Source: Stromatinia cepivora
Lineage: Eukaryota; Ascomycota; Leotiomycetes; Helotiales; Sclerotiniaceae
Reading direction: 5' to 3'
NCBI GenBank assembly: GCA_014898415.1
Contig: RCTD01000003.1
Coordinates: 248,001-312,000, forward strand
Length of the DNA: 64,000 nt
Part shown: positions 23,979 through 35,854 of the stretch, piece by piece
How the letters are laid out: every line of letters begins with the position of its first letter
Numbering within the stretch: the first letter of the stretch is position 1
Program-made: the position numbers and the translations under genes
Notes under the pieces: generated by a model
Told to the model about the DNA's origin: nothing
Databases searched by the model: none
Seen by the model: only the letters and a program-made list of their open reading frames with translations

Positions 23979-25885
23979 GAGTGAACTTCGAAGATACCTT
24001 GAAGATCTGAGGTACGAGGGAGTGAATTCTTCGGGACTAGATATGTAGGAAACTGATCCCTTGAAATAATGATTCTATTAATCTGAGCTTCCAACTTTCT
24101 GTTTTAAGGTGGGAATACGGAATATTGGATAATTCAAGCATCGTTACATATGTCCATCTAATAGGTCTAGAGCTGCATATCGCATTACTAGGCTACGCAG
24201 AAATAACCCGCAACCCATGGGTACCTGTGGATAATCCGCTTTGTAGATTATCTATTGAAAGTACTATTCATTTTACAAATTATTTATTGAGATTTTAAAA
24301 TAATCTATCCTATATAGATTATCCGCAGATTATTTACGGATTATTTATTTATCTATAGATTGATGGATTATCCATAAATAATCTATAGATTAATAGATAA
24401 TTTGTATGATTTATAAAGATTAATATAAAAATTAGTATAATAATATAAGAATAACTTCAAAAATAAACGAATATCTATTAATCCATATAGATTATTTATT
24501 AATTTAGATATCTATAAATACTTATAGATAATCCATCAATTATTTATAGATACTTATTCAGATTCTTCGATTATCCGTTCCATTAATGAATTATCCACAG
24601 ATTATCCATCAGAACCATTATCCGCCCCGCGGGTAACCGTTGCGCAGCCTACGCATTACCAGTGCTGGGAATAGCTTCACTTTGACACAACCGCCAGAAT
24701 AGTATGTGATACCAATACACTAGCTTCAAATGTGAGAGATAGAGTGCTCGAAATGCAGTCTTGCGATATGCATCCAGAGCCCAGGCGATCTAGCCCAATA
24801 TCTACTATTCACTCTTCGCTTTTCGCTTGCTTTTTAATTTCAAAGCTTCGCTTCCCACCTCATTCACTTTCCCTCCAACCTCCAACCTCCAGCCTTCAAC
24901 CAATTTCATGCCATTGGTCCATATCTACATGTTGCATATCTGAAAAGAAATTACAGTTCCTCCATCGAGCTATTAGCTTTCCCTCGAATCCATTCACCTT
25001 CAATCATCCTATTCAACTCGCTTACACCATACTATTTTTTGTTGGTTGTCTGTAGAGGTGTATAACACAAGTCGTCTAATAAAAAAAACTAGATTGCTGA
25101 GTGGAAGAACGAACACCTCGCTATTTCCGAACCTCACCTCAATTATTCCATCGTACGTATCATGATTCAAATGTGATTCCACGTCTGAAAAAGGAGGTAA
25201 CTAAAATCCCCATTCACTTAGATTATCGTATCTTATTTTCTCCAATATAAACGTATGAAGTAATCCAGAGAATAAATAATAAGCCACTATATATTTTCCA
25301 CACATCTATATCTAGAAACCTTTCCACACCACCTCCTAATATTCTAATCGCGCTATCTATTCTATAATCCAGTATGGAATAGGGCATATAACTACGCTAC
25401 AACATCTAATACCACATGAACTCTTTTCAAATAGAAAATATTCACTTCCATCTATCAATTCCATCCCATCTAATTCCCACGAAAGTGAATGCCTAGCATA
25501 ATTCGTCTGTCACATATCTAAAACCATCAGATTTCCTGCGCCCACCCATCCTTTGGTCAAGCAAAATCAGATTAAATCATATTTATCTTAAAGGGGAAGA
25601 TTGGGCATATCTGGTAGCACAATCTCTTAAGGCACCGCACAGCATGTGCTGTCTTTTGCATGCAGCGGTTTCTGTGTATAGGATGTGGGCTACATATATA
25701 TAATTTTGTTTTATTTTGTTCTCTTTGAGGGAGCCATAGTCTGCTTACCCCCTATATTGTACAACTCTGGTGAAATAGCGCCATCCAGCCCATCTGAATC
25801 ACAACCTTGATTTTCCCGAAACACCAAATAGCCAACCATTAATATCTTCTAGCTCTTCTTCCCATCCTAATTTCCCCAATCCACC
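23979..25885. other. Intergenic region between the zinc-finger gene and MSH2 3' end
   Basis: Both genes end here. The region contains the hAT-type MITE at 24189-24651. The rest (24660-25885) is AT-rich with scattered pyrimidine runs; an open stretch at 24732-25055 has no domain and non-coding composition. Nothing else is seen. Confidence 0.6.
24189..24651. mobile_element. hAT-type MITE, 463 bp, with 8-bp target-site duplication
   Basis: The left end is TAGGCTACGCAGAAATAACC and the right end, reverse-complemented, TAGGCTGCGCAACGGTTACC; both continue with CGC and, further in, GGATAAT. The flanks are the identical octamer CGCATTAC (24181-24188 and 24652-24659). An 8-bp duplication with Ac/Ds-like TAGG ends indicates the hAT superfamily. 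The interior is AT-rich, full of inverted ATTATCCATnnAT/ATnnATGGATAAT motifs, and non-coding. Confidence 0.92.
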
Positions 25886-28775
25886 CTACAAACATTTAAT
25901 ACCCCTAAAAAACGGATTCGCCAACAACCTCTCATCACCACCCACCAACCTCCTCAAAACCGCGATCTTTTCCTCCTTCCCCATCTCCCCACTGACATCA
26001 ATCTCCTCCTTCCACTTCTTCAACACGTGCTTCAACAATTTACTTCCCTCCTCTACATCCTCCTTTGCATATTCCTGAGAACTCGGATCACCATTATCTA
26101 TTTCCGCTTTACTACTCGTACCAAAATCTTCTAATTCCTCCGCCTTTCTCCTCGCCATATTTATTACTTTTTCCGGAAATTTGACCAGTTCCGCTACATG
26201 AATACCGAAACTTTGATCACAGATTCCTTCTTCGACTTTATACAGAAGCGTGACTTCTCTTTTCTTTTCTTGAGAAGAAGGTTCTGTATCGATATGCGCG
26301 ACGACATGTAAATTTTTGACTTGAGGGAAAGTATCCGCCAGCGCTGTTAATTCATGAAAATGCGTTGCGAACATACTAAATGCGCCTATTTCCTTAACGA
26401 TATATTCCGAGATAGCCCATGCGAGACCAAAACCATCATATGTACTAGTACCTCTACCCAATTCATCAATGATGATGAGAGATTCCGAAGTTGCCGATTT
26501 GAGAATATTAGCCGTTTCTAACATTTCCGCCATGAAAGTCGAGACACCTTTGAGCTGTGAATCTGATGCTCCCACTCTTGCTAATATGCAATCGAAGATT
26601 GTAAGTTCGGCTTCTGAACAAGGAACGAAACAACCGATTTGAGCCATCAGTGCAATGACCCCAATTTGTCGAATATAAGTAGACTTGCCACCCATATTTG
26701 GTCCGGTGATAATAAGGAAAGAGGATTCGTCACGAATGAGAGAGACATCGTTGGTGATGAATTGAACATCATCTTGCATTTCCATACAAGGATGACGAGC
26801 TTCTTTAAGGATTGTGGAACCTGTACCACGAGGATGCATTTTAGGACGGATATAAGAAGTAGGGGCGTGAGCGGAAGTATGAGCTAGAGAAACGATGACA
26901 TCGAGGTGGGCGAGGATAGAAGCGAGTGTTTCAATGACTGGACAATAAGAGGCGGCTACACCGACGACTTCGCTCACAAGACTGGTTTGAGTGCGGTTAT
27001 AGTTTTCTGAAAGCTGGTCGAATTCGCGGCGAAGGGAAAGGAGTTTGGAAGTAGTAAAAAATACACCACTCTTGAGTGTTTGACATTCTTGGTATTTGCT
27101 CTTGTTTCGAATGCAAGAGGCTTCGGTTCGTGTGAGTCGCATGCACCACCCGTGAATTTTGTTGTTTTCTAGGAAAATTTTCTTCTCGATTTCCTGACCG
27201 AGATCTTTGGCTACAACACGAAATTCTTGATCCATCTCGTACTTGAGTTTGTCCAACTTCCGCCTGATCATTTTGAGACTATCGTCGAATTCAGGCTTGA
27301 TGATATATTCGTGGTTGTCCATGGCATCAAGGTCAACAGTTGTCTCGACCATTTCTGCTAGCTTTCCAAGACTATCGTTACATTCACGAAGCTTGATTGT
27401 ATACGCCTCATCGAGGGCATCACGATATTTTTCATCCATAACACCTTCCAGAGTACTGATGAAATCGGGTATTCTGATGACAACTTGGTACGCTCGGACA
27501 ACATCTTCAAGGTTTGCCAACTTCTTCTGGAATCTTTTGGCCAATCGATATAAGTCAGGTATTGATCGCATGTGACTTTCTTGTATGGTTTGTTTTAATT
27601 CTTGGTCTTCAACAAAAGCCTCAACCAATTGTTGTCTCTTTTCAATTTCCTCCAGACTCATCAAAGGTTGTTTCAACCATTGTGCCAAAAGCCTACTTCC
27701 AACTGGTGTCTTGCAATGATTGAGTAAACCATAAAGAGACATAGTCTTCGATCCATCCCTTGGTCCAGGCATAAGATTTAGAGCTTTTAGCGCAGAAGCA
27801 TCCAATTTCATGAATTGTGAAAGATCATGTTGATAAAGTTGATACTGTCCGAAATTCGAATTATCATGTAGCACACCCAAATAATTGATAAGAGCTGCTG
27901 CTGCGCCCATAGCAAGTTTCAAATCTGTTTGTGGGAGGACTCCCGTAGATTTCTCATCCTTCAAAAGTCTCGCAAGATCTTGTTCAATATCTTTGGTTCC
28001 AAAGGTTCCTCCTGCTCGTTCTGTCCAAGCACAACCACAGCTTTCGATAATTTGCTTAAGTTTTGCTAATTCCACATCTTTTGTTGTTCTGTCTACTTGA
28101 ACTAGACATTCCTTTACCCCCAGCTGAATAAGTAGCGATTCGAAGTTCGAGTATAAATCATTGTCGAGAAATTCGCTGACCCCTAACTCCCGAACACTTG
28201 CATCTGCGAAACAAACACCAATATTTCTTGCTTCTGATGCTTTTGTGGAGACCTTGACAGCGAGAATGATCGGTGCAGCATCAAATGATCCTCCTAATTC
28301 TTCCTCAACATCTTGTAAATTTCCTGGTGATGCTGTCTTTGTAATTTTCCAATTATTCTTTCCGGAAGTCGTGAATATTTCCACTCTCTTGCCCATTCGA
28401 TAAAGTGCTTCTCGTAAAAAGTTTTTGTAAACCGTTACTGTCATCGTCACTGAAGGGATCTTTGTGGAATTACTGCCTAAATCTCGCAGAACCGAAGTAG
28501 TTTTGTAGACCTGGGAGTGTTAGATGTATGATACTTTCGTTTGCCAAAGATACATACAGTGCGGGCAATGAACGACGCATCATCGCCATGAGCAGTATAA
28601 TAGTCTCCTCGATCGAAGACTCTAATAGTTTCTCCATCTCTCTGAGGTAAGTTCTTGAAAAACTTAATAAATCCAAGCTCATCATCCACCTAAAGCACAC
28701 TATCAGTAACAAATCTCAGTACCAAAAAGATACAAATAAAAGGTGGCGTACCTTAAGCTCAGGACGAGAAGACAT
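25886..28775 (-). CDS. MSH2: DNA mismatch repair ATPase MSH2
   Basis: Three exons on the minus strand: 28775-28752, 28689-28558 and 28510-25886, about 926 residues (the family is about 930-960). The N-terminus MSSRPELK...DDELGFIKFFKNLP is typical, followed by MutS domains I-III. The ATPase has Walker A TGPNMGGKST, the MutS signature STFMAEMLETANIL and Walker B LIIIDELGRGTSTYDG, then a FATHFHELT motif. MSH2 pairs with MSH6 or MSH3 to recognise mismatches and insertion/deletion loops in the nucleus. All key residues seem present. It shares a 246-bp head-to-head promoter with the TRM10 gene; that promoter contains an MluI cell-cycle box, consistent with G1/S control as in yeasts. Confidence 0.97.
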
Positions 28776-29021
28776 TTTGACAGATTTTCCTGGGAATAAG
28801 ACGTTACAAGATTCCAAGGTCAAGAAAATAGAGCTCAAATCATCAATGTTAAATTCCAAGTAGATTTTCCGATAATTTCAAAGTGAGCAGGGGAGACGCG
28901 ACGGGCGCCACGCTAATCCGAAATCCACGCGTTTTGCCAAAGCGGTGAAAGAAAATCAATTTATTCTCAGTCATAAGAAAATGAAGCTCCTCACACCAAA
29001 TTCACCCAATCCTTAACAAAA
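28776..29021. promoter_or_regulatory. Bidirectional promoter MSH2/TRM10 with an MluI cell-cycle box
   Basis: 246 bp between the two start codons. It contains a perfect ACGCGT at 28927-28932 and a near-match ACGCGA at 28896-28901, set in the only GC-rich patch of the interval. ACGCGT is the MBF (Mbp1/Swi6, Res/Cdc10) site that drives DNA replication and repair genes at G1/S. That use here is inference from the motif. Confidence 0.6.
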
Positions 29022-30473
29022 ATGTCCGATATCGACGAACGACCCTCTAAAATCCGCAAAGTCGGACCTACCGACAATGTATCAGCTTCTGGAGATGTGA
29101 TCCCCCTCAATTTCCCTTCCAATGACACAACAATGGAGCTCGAAACCCCGATAACCACCCAAGATACCCCCACCAATCCCAACTCCAACACCACTGAGTC
29201 CGCTACCACAACCGATCCAAACCAACCCAATCCCCTTTCCAAATCGCAAATAAAGAAACGCAGAAAACAAGAAGAATGGGAAGCCAACAAATCCAAACGA
29301 GCCGAATTTCGACGCATCAAACGGAAAGAAAAGCAAGCGCGCAAAGCCGCCGCTCACGCATCAGGACTCCTACCTCCTCCTCCACCACCCTCATCACGAC
29401 GTCCTATCCAAGTCCCCGTTGCTTTTCTTATCGATTGTGATTTTGAATCCTACATGATGGAAAAAGAAATCATATCATTAACAGCGCAAGTCACAAGGTG
29501 CTATAGTGATAATCGGACTGCGGTATATAGAGGACATATGGGGATAGCGGGGTGGGGAGGCAAGATGAAGGAGAGGTTTGAGGGGGTTTTGGCGGGGAAT
29601 TTTAATAGTTGGAAGGGAGTTAGGTTTATGGAGGAGGGATGGTTGGAGGCGGCGGGGGTTATGGGTGGTATTATGAGGGGACCTGAAGGGGGGAAGTTGT
29701 TGGGGGCTTTGGCTACGAAAAATGGACTGGAGGAGTATAAAAAGCCGGCTAAAGGACCAAAGAATCTGGAAGGGTCAAGAGGAGAATCGAAAGAATCCAC
29801 ACAGCCAAAAATCGAGGAAGAGTTAGAACCATCAAACTCCATTCCCGCAAGCTCTGTAGTAGGCCCAGAAACTACCTCAATTCCAGCGGCCCCAGAAACG
29901 TCAGAAGTCCTAAAGCCATCAGAACCCAATACCACCACCTCAACAAACCCCACCCCCTCCATAATCTACCTCACCTCCGACTCCCCCAACACCCTCACGA
30001 CCCTCACCCCCAACACAACCTACATAATTGGCGGCATCGTCGACAAAAACCGACACAAAGGACTCTGCTACAAGCGGGCCTGCGACGCAGGGATCGCAAC
30101 CGCCAAATTACCCATTGGAGAATACATGACGATGCAAAGTCGGACCGTGTTGACTGTGAATCACGTTATGGAGATCATGATACGGTGGTTGGAGACGGGG
30201 GATTGGGGTAAGGCGTTCTTGAAGGTTATTCCGAAGAGGAAGGAGGCGAAGTTGAGGATGAAGGGGAAGGATGGTGAGGGGGAGGAGGGGGAGGATGGAG
30301 ATGAGGGTCATGATGAACATGATGAGAATGAGGATGAGAATGAGAAAAGTGGGGACGAAAGTGAAGATGGTGAGGAGGGTGGAGTTTCTCTTGGAGACGA
30401 AAAAGAGGTAGAGGAGCAACAAGCGCCAGCAGAAAGTGCAGAAAATGATACCACAATAGCAGATGCAAAATAA
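29022..30473 (+). CDS. TRM10: tRNA (guanine-9-N1) methyltransferase TRM10
   Basis: A single exon of 483 residues. The N-terminus is disordered and followed by the basic stretch SKSQIKKRRKQEEWEANK typical of Trm10. The SPOUT methyltransferase domain begins VPVAFLIDCDFESYM and contains YLTSDSPNTL and YIIGGIVDKNRHKGLCY, then LPIGEYMTMQSRTVLTVNHV, which are the conserved family blocks. The enzyme methylates N1 of guanine 9 of tRNAs using SAM. An insertion of roughly 70 low-complexity residues (about 245-312) splits the domain, and the C-terminus is a long Glu/Asp-rich tail (from about residue 410). Fungal Trm10 proteins vary in these parts, so neither is alarming. It starts 246 bp from MSH2. Confidence 0.95.
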   Translation: MSDIDERPSKIRKVGPTDNVSASGDVIPLNFPSNDTTMELETPITTQDTPTNPNSNTTESATTTDPNQPNPLSKSQIKKRRKQEEWEANKSKRAEFRRIKRKEKQARKAAAHASGLLPPPPPPSSRRPIQVPVAFLIDCDFESYMMEKEIISLTAQVTRCYSDNRTAVYRGHMGIAGWGGKMKERFEGVLAGNFNSWKGVRFMEEGWLEAAGVMGGIMRGPEGGKLLGALATKNGLEEYKKPAKGPKNLEGSRGESKESTQPKIEEELEPSNSIPASSVVGPETTSIPAAPETSEVLKPSEPNTTTSTNPTPSIIYLTSDSPNTLTTLTPNTTYIIGGIVDKNRHKGLCYKRACDAGIATAKLPIGEYMTMQSRTVLTVNHVMEIMIRWLETGDWGKAFLKVIPKRKEAKLRMKGKDGEGEEGEDGDEGHDEHDENEDENEKSGDESEDGEEGGVSLGDEKEVEEQQAPAESAENDTTIADAK

Positions 30474-30643
30474 GCAATTATAGAAATAGAATAGCAATTA
30501 TCTTGACCATCCATTCATTTCAGAAACACTAATCAAAATCCGGGTATAATTTTCCAGTATCCATGAATAACCACACCTAAACGCCTCTTTCTTTCTTTCT
30601 TTCTTTTAAGTAAACTTCTTCCCATCACCACTCATCCATAAAC

Positions 30644-31457
30644 CTAACCTCTCCTCCCCGTCCCCCTAACATATTCCTCCGCCCGCCCAGCCCTCTCCCT
30701 CTTAGCCCCCACCTCGGGCAACCCCCTCATCAACCCCTCCAACCCCGCAATCCCCCCCTCCCAATCCCTCTCCACCTCCACCATCCTCTCATTACCCTCC
30801 GAATCCAACCCCAACCCTCTCCCCTCCCCAAAAACCCCATCATCCTCCTCCCCCAACCTCTTCCTACACCCCTCTATCACCGCCTCCTCCTCATCCAGCA
30901 TCTTCCTCCACCCATTTTCCCTCTCCACCACTACACCCGGTACATTCCTCCTCAGCGCCGCAATCTGTTCCACCAATTCCTCTTCTCGAATCGCTAGTGC
31001 TTTTGCTTTTTCCCAGAGCTGTCCATCGAACGGCTCATGTTCTTCGCGTTCTTCGATGATATCATCTTCTTGTTCTGATTGGAGATGTGGATCGAGGAGT
31101 TTGCGCGGGGGAGACATGCCGTTTATGGAGATGCTGGGGGAGGCGGTTAGGAAGGTTTTTTGTATGTACTGGTTTGTGCTTTGGTTAGCTTTGTTTTTGA
31201 AAATCTTCTGTCCTTTCTTCCTTTCTCTTTTTTCAAAATGATACAAGAATCCACAACGTTCAACATCTTCACCATACAAAAAGAAATAAACACACCTCCC
31301 CCACAATCTCCTCCACCAACCTCCTCATCGCATCCTCCCCCTCTATGGGCGGTAAATCCCGATCAATCATTTCCCTCGCTGCCCTCTTCACATTCGCAAC
31401 TAGATATTGAAGATCATCTGGCGATTGAAGTTCAATTTTTCTCTGTTGTTCTGCCAT
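30644..31457 (-). CDS. NSL1: Kinetochore protein Mis14/Nsl1 (MIND/Mis12 complex)
   Basis: Two exons, 31457-31296 and 31168-30644, with a 127-nt intron (GTGTGT...ACCAG); 228 residues. The N-terminus MAEQQRKIELQSPDDLQYLV, followed by a PPIEGEDAMRRLVEEIV segment, is the conserved start of the Mis14 family. After the intron come YIQKTFLTASPSISINGM and an EPFDGQLWEKAKAL motif with a following coiled-coil rich in Glu/Arg. The protein is a subunit of the MIND complex linking centromeric chromatin to Ndc80. The C-terminal third is low-complexity. Start ATG 31457 is placed by family similarity; upstream in-frame codons lack an ATG. Confidence 0.85.
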
Positions 31458-33835
31458 TCTGTTTCTCGTTGCGTGATTTTTCCGTTGTATAGAGATGCGC
31501 AACAATTTAAATAAATCACATCAAGGGATTCCGACGATTGAGGGGATGAGAATGGAAATTCGTTCTTGTTGATATCGTTGATTTGTAGATGTAGATAAAA
31601 GTTCGGTGCCCTTTTGCGCGGTGTGTGTGAATGTGAATGTGAATTGAAATATCGTCTTCTCAATTTTACTCCAAGAGTGGAACTATTTGTTTACATTCGC
31701 ATATCAGTAACCATCTTATCGCTGAAGAAGAGCTTCTAGATTTCTAAGGTCTGTGCGTTGTTGCGATTAGTAATCACCTCCTCCACACCGGGTGCTCCAT
31801 TCAACGACTTCATGAAACTATTCCCGCCGTATTATATAATTCATCATTTAATCTTAGTTGTCATTTCTTCATTTCTTCTACCCTCTTACTCCCATCCGCT
31901 CTCTTTCTATTTCCTAGACCCGTATTGGAACTGTTCGTACGTTCATAAATAACACATGTAACTATAATTAAATCAGTGAATCTAAACTTCTAATCTCTTT
32001 CATAACTCCTAGAACGGTTTCTATTCTATAGCTACATAACATCTCGAACAATTATATCTTGAACAACTATATCTCTAATAGGATTAGCATATGAATATAC
32101 CCGTGAATGATACTGATCAGTGATCATACATTATCTCTCATTCATTCCCCTTCTCCCATTCCCCTTCTCCCATTCCCCTTCTCCCATTCCCCTTCTCCCA
32201 TTCCCCTTCTTCTCCATTCCCCTTCTCCCTCTCCCATTCCCCTTCTCCCATTCCCCTTCTCCCATTCCCCTTCTTCCACTTCCCACTTGCTCCCATTCCC
32301 CTTCTCCCATTCACCTGTCGCCATTCCCCTTCTCACATTCCCCTTCTCCATTCCCCTTCTCCCATTCCGCTTCATCCTTCCCCCTTCATCTTCTCCTATT
32401 TACTTCTCCAATCCCTCTCCCCCTTCTCATCCCTAACCACAGCTATCCCACAAACATCCCATCATAATCATAACCCAGCACCATTGAACCTATCTCAACC
32501 CATCGAACTTCAACATCACAATGATCACATACCTCCTCGAGATACTAAGCTGCATCTTACATGAAGTATCAATCAACTAATCATAGTATTATACTAGAAC
32601 CCATTTCTAGTATAGATAAAACGCAACAACACCTGCACAATGTCATGATAAGATCAGTCTTGATTTTCCCGACCTGATTGATAGATACCACATTTGGTAT
32701 GCAATATTTAACAAAATCCGGATGAGATGGAGCCTCCACCATGCCGCATCCGATCCAGAAAGAATTCTATCAGCATGTGGACTTGAAGACCGCGTAAATC
32801 GCATCCCATGTTTCCGAATATTCACCAAATCCAAACCATCATTAAAATCAATCAAAAATAGAGCTACTTTCCGATACAAAATCCAGGTAATATCCTCTAT
32901 CGACATCGAAATGAAGAACAAATAAGACGAGTCACAAATTGGACAAATCCACACAACCAAAGCATCAATCATCCTAGCCCGCAAGCCAACAAGCCACGAG
33001 AGCCCATGCACAAAACAAACCGCATATAAAACCTTCCAATCAAAAATCGATGAACAAAAGACTGTAAAAACGGAATGCAAAGCAATTACCAAAACACTTA
33101 ACTTGTTTCGTGACGCTCGGAGGTTCCTACACCATGATTGATGAAACTTGCTGATGTTTAACAGGAGCGGACTTCGAAAATGCGAGTTTCAAGCCTGAAT
33201 TTCTGCCAGATCAAATCGATAAGGCTTGAGCTGCGTCATTACGGGTTGATTTATCTTCAGGAATATGTCATGGTAAGAAAGTATGCATCCGGGCCCATCT
33301 GATGAGCATTTGGTTCATTCAATTTTTTCCATTTGAGATGAACTTCACTGGATTCTATTAAGGTTACTCAGTGCACTGATACATACTTTAGTCTTTTTGG
33401 CAGCACGGCCATGGGCCTTTCATAAATATCAGGAATAGAATATATCTTTGTTGAGGTGACAATCATAAGTGAAATGCCAGCGGTGAGTGGCACTGTCGGG
33501 AACTGGAGTCTCAAAGCCTAGGAGATGACCCGTGAGACATCAAGGAACTTCATTTGACAAGCGAAGCGACCTTGGAATGTCGTCGGCAATTCCGATCACT
33601 ATCGCTACTATCGTACCCGATCCTAACGGTTGCCACGATGTTGAAACTTAACATGAATCAATATTATGCACGGAGAACCGCTTGAAATGTCTTGGTCATC
33701 CCACCACAAAACGTGGCATTCATAAGCTACTACGAAGCCTCTGCCTTTCTTAGGATCGATCGAATTTAGAAAGTCAACTTAGATAAAAATTCAGTGAACA
33801 ATATCCATCCTGAAAAGCTACGAAGAATCGACAAG
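31458..33835. other. Intergenic region with a minisatellite
   Basis: 2.4 kb between the 5' end of the Mis14 gene and the start of the Zn2Cys6 regulator. The 14-bp array at 32145-32375 is its main structure. An open stretch of 149 codons on the minus strand at 32643-33092 and a 67-codon frame opposite it have no recognisable domain. The rest shows nothing that I can name. Confidence 0.55.
32145..32375. repeat. 14-bp minisatellite, CATTCCCCTTCTCC type
   Basis: About 15 to 17 imperfect copies of CATTCCCCTTCTCC, with a few units shortened or expanded. The minus strand therefore reads GGAGAAGGGGAATG repeatedly, i.e. many G4 runs at regular spacing. Reading frames through it encode only Pro/Ser/Phe or Gly/Glu repeats and are not genes. 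Confidence 0.93.
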
Positions 33836-35854
33836 ATGGTAAACACGGGTAGACCATCAAGAGGATGTTATCTCTGCAGATCTCGGCGCGTAAAGGTTAG
33901 AAAACATTCGAGGTGAAATGTACAAGAGATACTGATGCAAAACCAGTGTGACGAGAACAAGCCAGGCTGTGGTAATTGCCGAAGATTGAATCGTGAATGT
34001 CCAGGGTATCGACCAATCTTCGATGTTATGCATCGTAATGAGAACTCTAAACAGCTCAAAAGATTCCTCGCAATTGCAAAAACCACTCCTGCAGCAGTTC
34101 AAACAACTCGTCCTAACCATCGGAGTCAATCCTCTTCCGGGATTATACCTCCTGTACAACGGAGACCAAGACAGAATTCCCGCTTCGATACCCAGAGACT
34201 GGTAGAGGCAATACATAATAGAACACAATCGCTCTATCCACCTTTAACAGCGGCATTAGAAGAACGCGCAATTTGTTTTTTTCTTTCGAATTATGTTTTG
34301 ATTCCTCATGGACCAATAAAATGTGGCTTTCTATGGTTTCTACTACCATTGATGAAACTTCAACCTTCAGCTATTTTATCAGACTCCTTGTCTGCAGTTG
34401 CGCTGGCTACCTTCGGAAATCAGCCCAATGCAAGGATGTTAAAACCAAAAGCAGAGCAAGCTTACTCGAAAGCATTGCGTCAAGTCACTAATGCTATCGG
34501 TGATCCCAAACAAGTGGCTGAAGACACTACACTCGCAGCAGTCTTGTTACTTGGTTTATTTGAGGTTACAATTTTCCCACTTTTCTTAACGAGATTGCTG
34601 CTGACCTTGAGTAGAATATGACAGATAGTCTTGTGAAAGAGAATCAGGGGTGGAACTCCTGGAACTCTCATGCAAACGGTGCCACAGCGCTACTGAAAGT
34701 GCGCGACGTAAGAGGTCCAATGACTTCAATAACTTCGGAATTGGTCTGGACCGTAAAATCACACTTGGTTAGTCCGCAGTTTAGAGAATGCCGTTTTTGG
34801 AACAGACAGCTAATTCTCAACAGAACCTCAGCTGTCTGCTCAATGGAAAAGTTTCCGACATTCCAATTGAGTGGAATGAAGTCCTCGCTACAATAGGAAA
34901 CCAAGCTAGCGGAAATCTTCCAATCATATGTAATGATCTTCAAGCAAAAGTTGCAAGAGCTCGTGTCGAATGTGATAAGCTTATGACCAGCGCGAAACGA
35001 ACGGCTCAAGACTTCGAAAATGTCCTGAATCTGATGCAAAGAGCTAAAGCAATAGAGAAAGGCTATCTGGAATGGGCAGAATCAACTCCAGCTGATTGGA
35101 GATATAAGCCGATAGGATGGATCGACGCCATACCAGAAGAGAAACTTGCTGGATCAAAATATTTTCCGGGCAAGATTGACAAGTACAGTGAACTTTGGAC
35201 GGCCCATATTTGGAATCTGTCTCGAGGGTCGCGATTACTCAATCATAGCACAATCGTACGATGCGCTGCATGGTTGTGCTCACCCCAGGACTATCGAACT
35301 ACTGTAGAGTACGAGAAAGCTATGATAGTCGGCAAAGAAATGATTCGGGACGTTATTGCCAGCGTGCCTAATTGCCTCAGCGAGATACCGAAAGCTATTG
35401 ATGAGCCAAGTCCTTCAGGACACAGCTTTGCATGCGGAGAAGAGAGCAGCGCCTATGCAAAAGGGCTGTCTGCACTTTTCATAATGTGGCCTTTGTTTTC
35501 TGTCGCTACGTCAGACTTTGTTACCAAGGCGCAAAGAACATGGGTTCTGGGAAGAATGAAATATGCGACAGAGGAGTTGGGCGTTAGCCAAGGATCTACT
35601 ATATATTCCGAGGTATGTGCTGTATTGTGAAAATATTCCAGAGGCGAAGTTGCTAATCGGAATTGCAGCAACACTTGTCTGTGAGAATTCCATCTTTGAT
35701 GTTAGAAAAGGACGGCCTGATGGCTTCGAAAATAGACGAAAATATGAATCCTCAGATTCCTGTCCAACAAACCTTTGAGAATATTGAAGAAATATGGAAC
35801 AATAATTTCTCTCATCAACTGTTAGCCCAACATCAACTTTTTCCTGCGAAATGA
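33836..35854 (+). CDS. Zn2Cys6 (Gal4-type) transcription factor
   Basis: Five exons: 33836-33895, 33947-34564, 34615-34767, 34824-35612 and 35669-35854, about 601 residues. Exon 1 encodes MVNTGRPSRGCYLCRSRRVK and exon 2 continues CDENKPGCGNCRRLNRECPG, giving the complete six-cysteine binuclear zinc cluster at the N-terminus. An intron inside the cluster (GTTAGA...ACCAG) is common in this family. A long helical fungal-TF-like region follows, with no other motif. It is predicted to be a nuclear DNA-binding regulator; targets are unknown. It stands alone, with 2.4 kb upstream and 1.9 kb downstream free of genes, so context gives no pathway. All exon phases match and no lesion was seen. Confidence 0.88.

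Noticed and set aside
24732..25055. 107-codon frame with a hydrophobic C-terminus
   Set aside because: Ser/Pro/Leu composition follows the pyrimidine-rich DNA and there is no motif.
32107..32467. Pro/Ser/Phe-repeat proteins on + and Gly/Glu-repeat protein on -
   Set aside because: These are translations of the 14-bp minisatellite in all frames, not genes.
32643..33092. 149-codon minus-strand frame with hydrophobic stretches
   Set aside because: No recognisable domain and a competing frame on the other strand; insufficient evidence for a gene.
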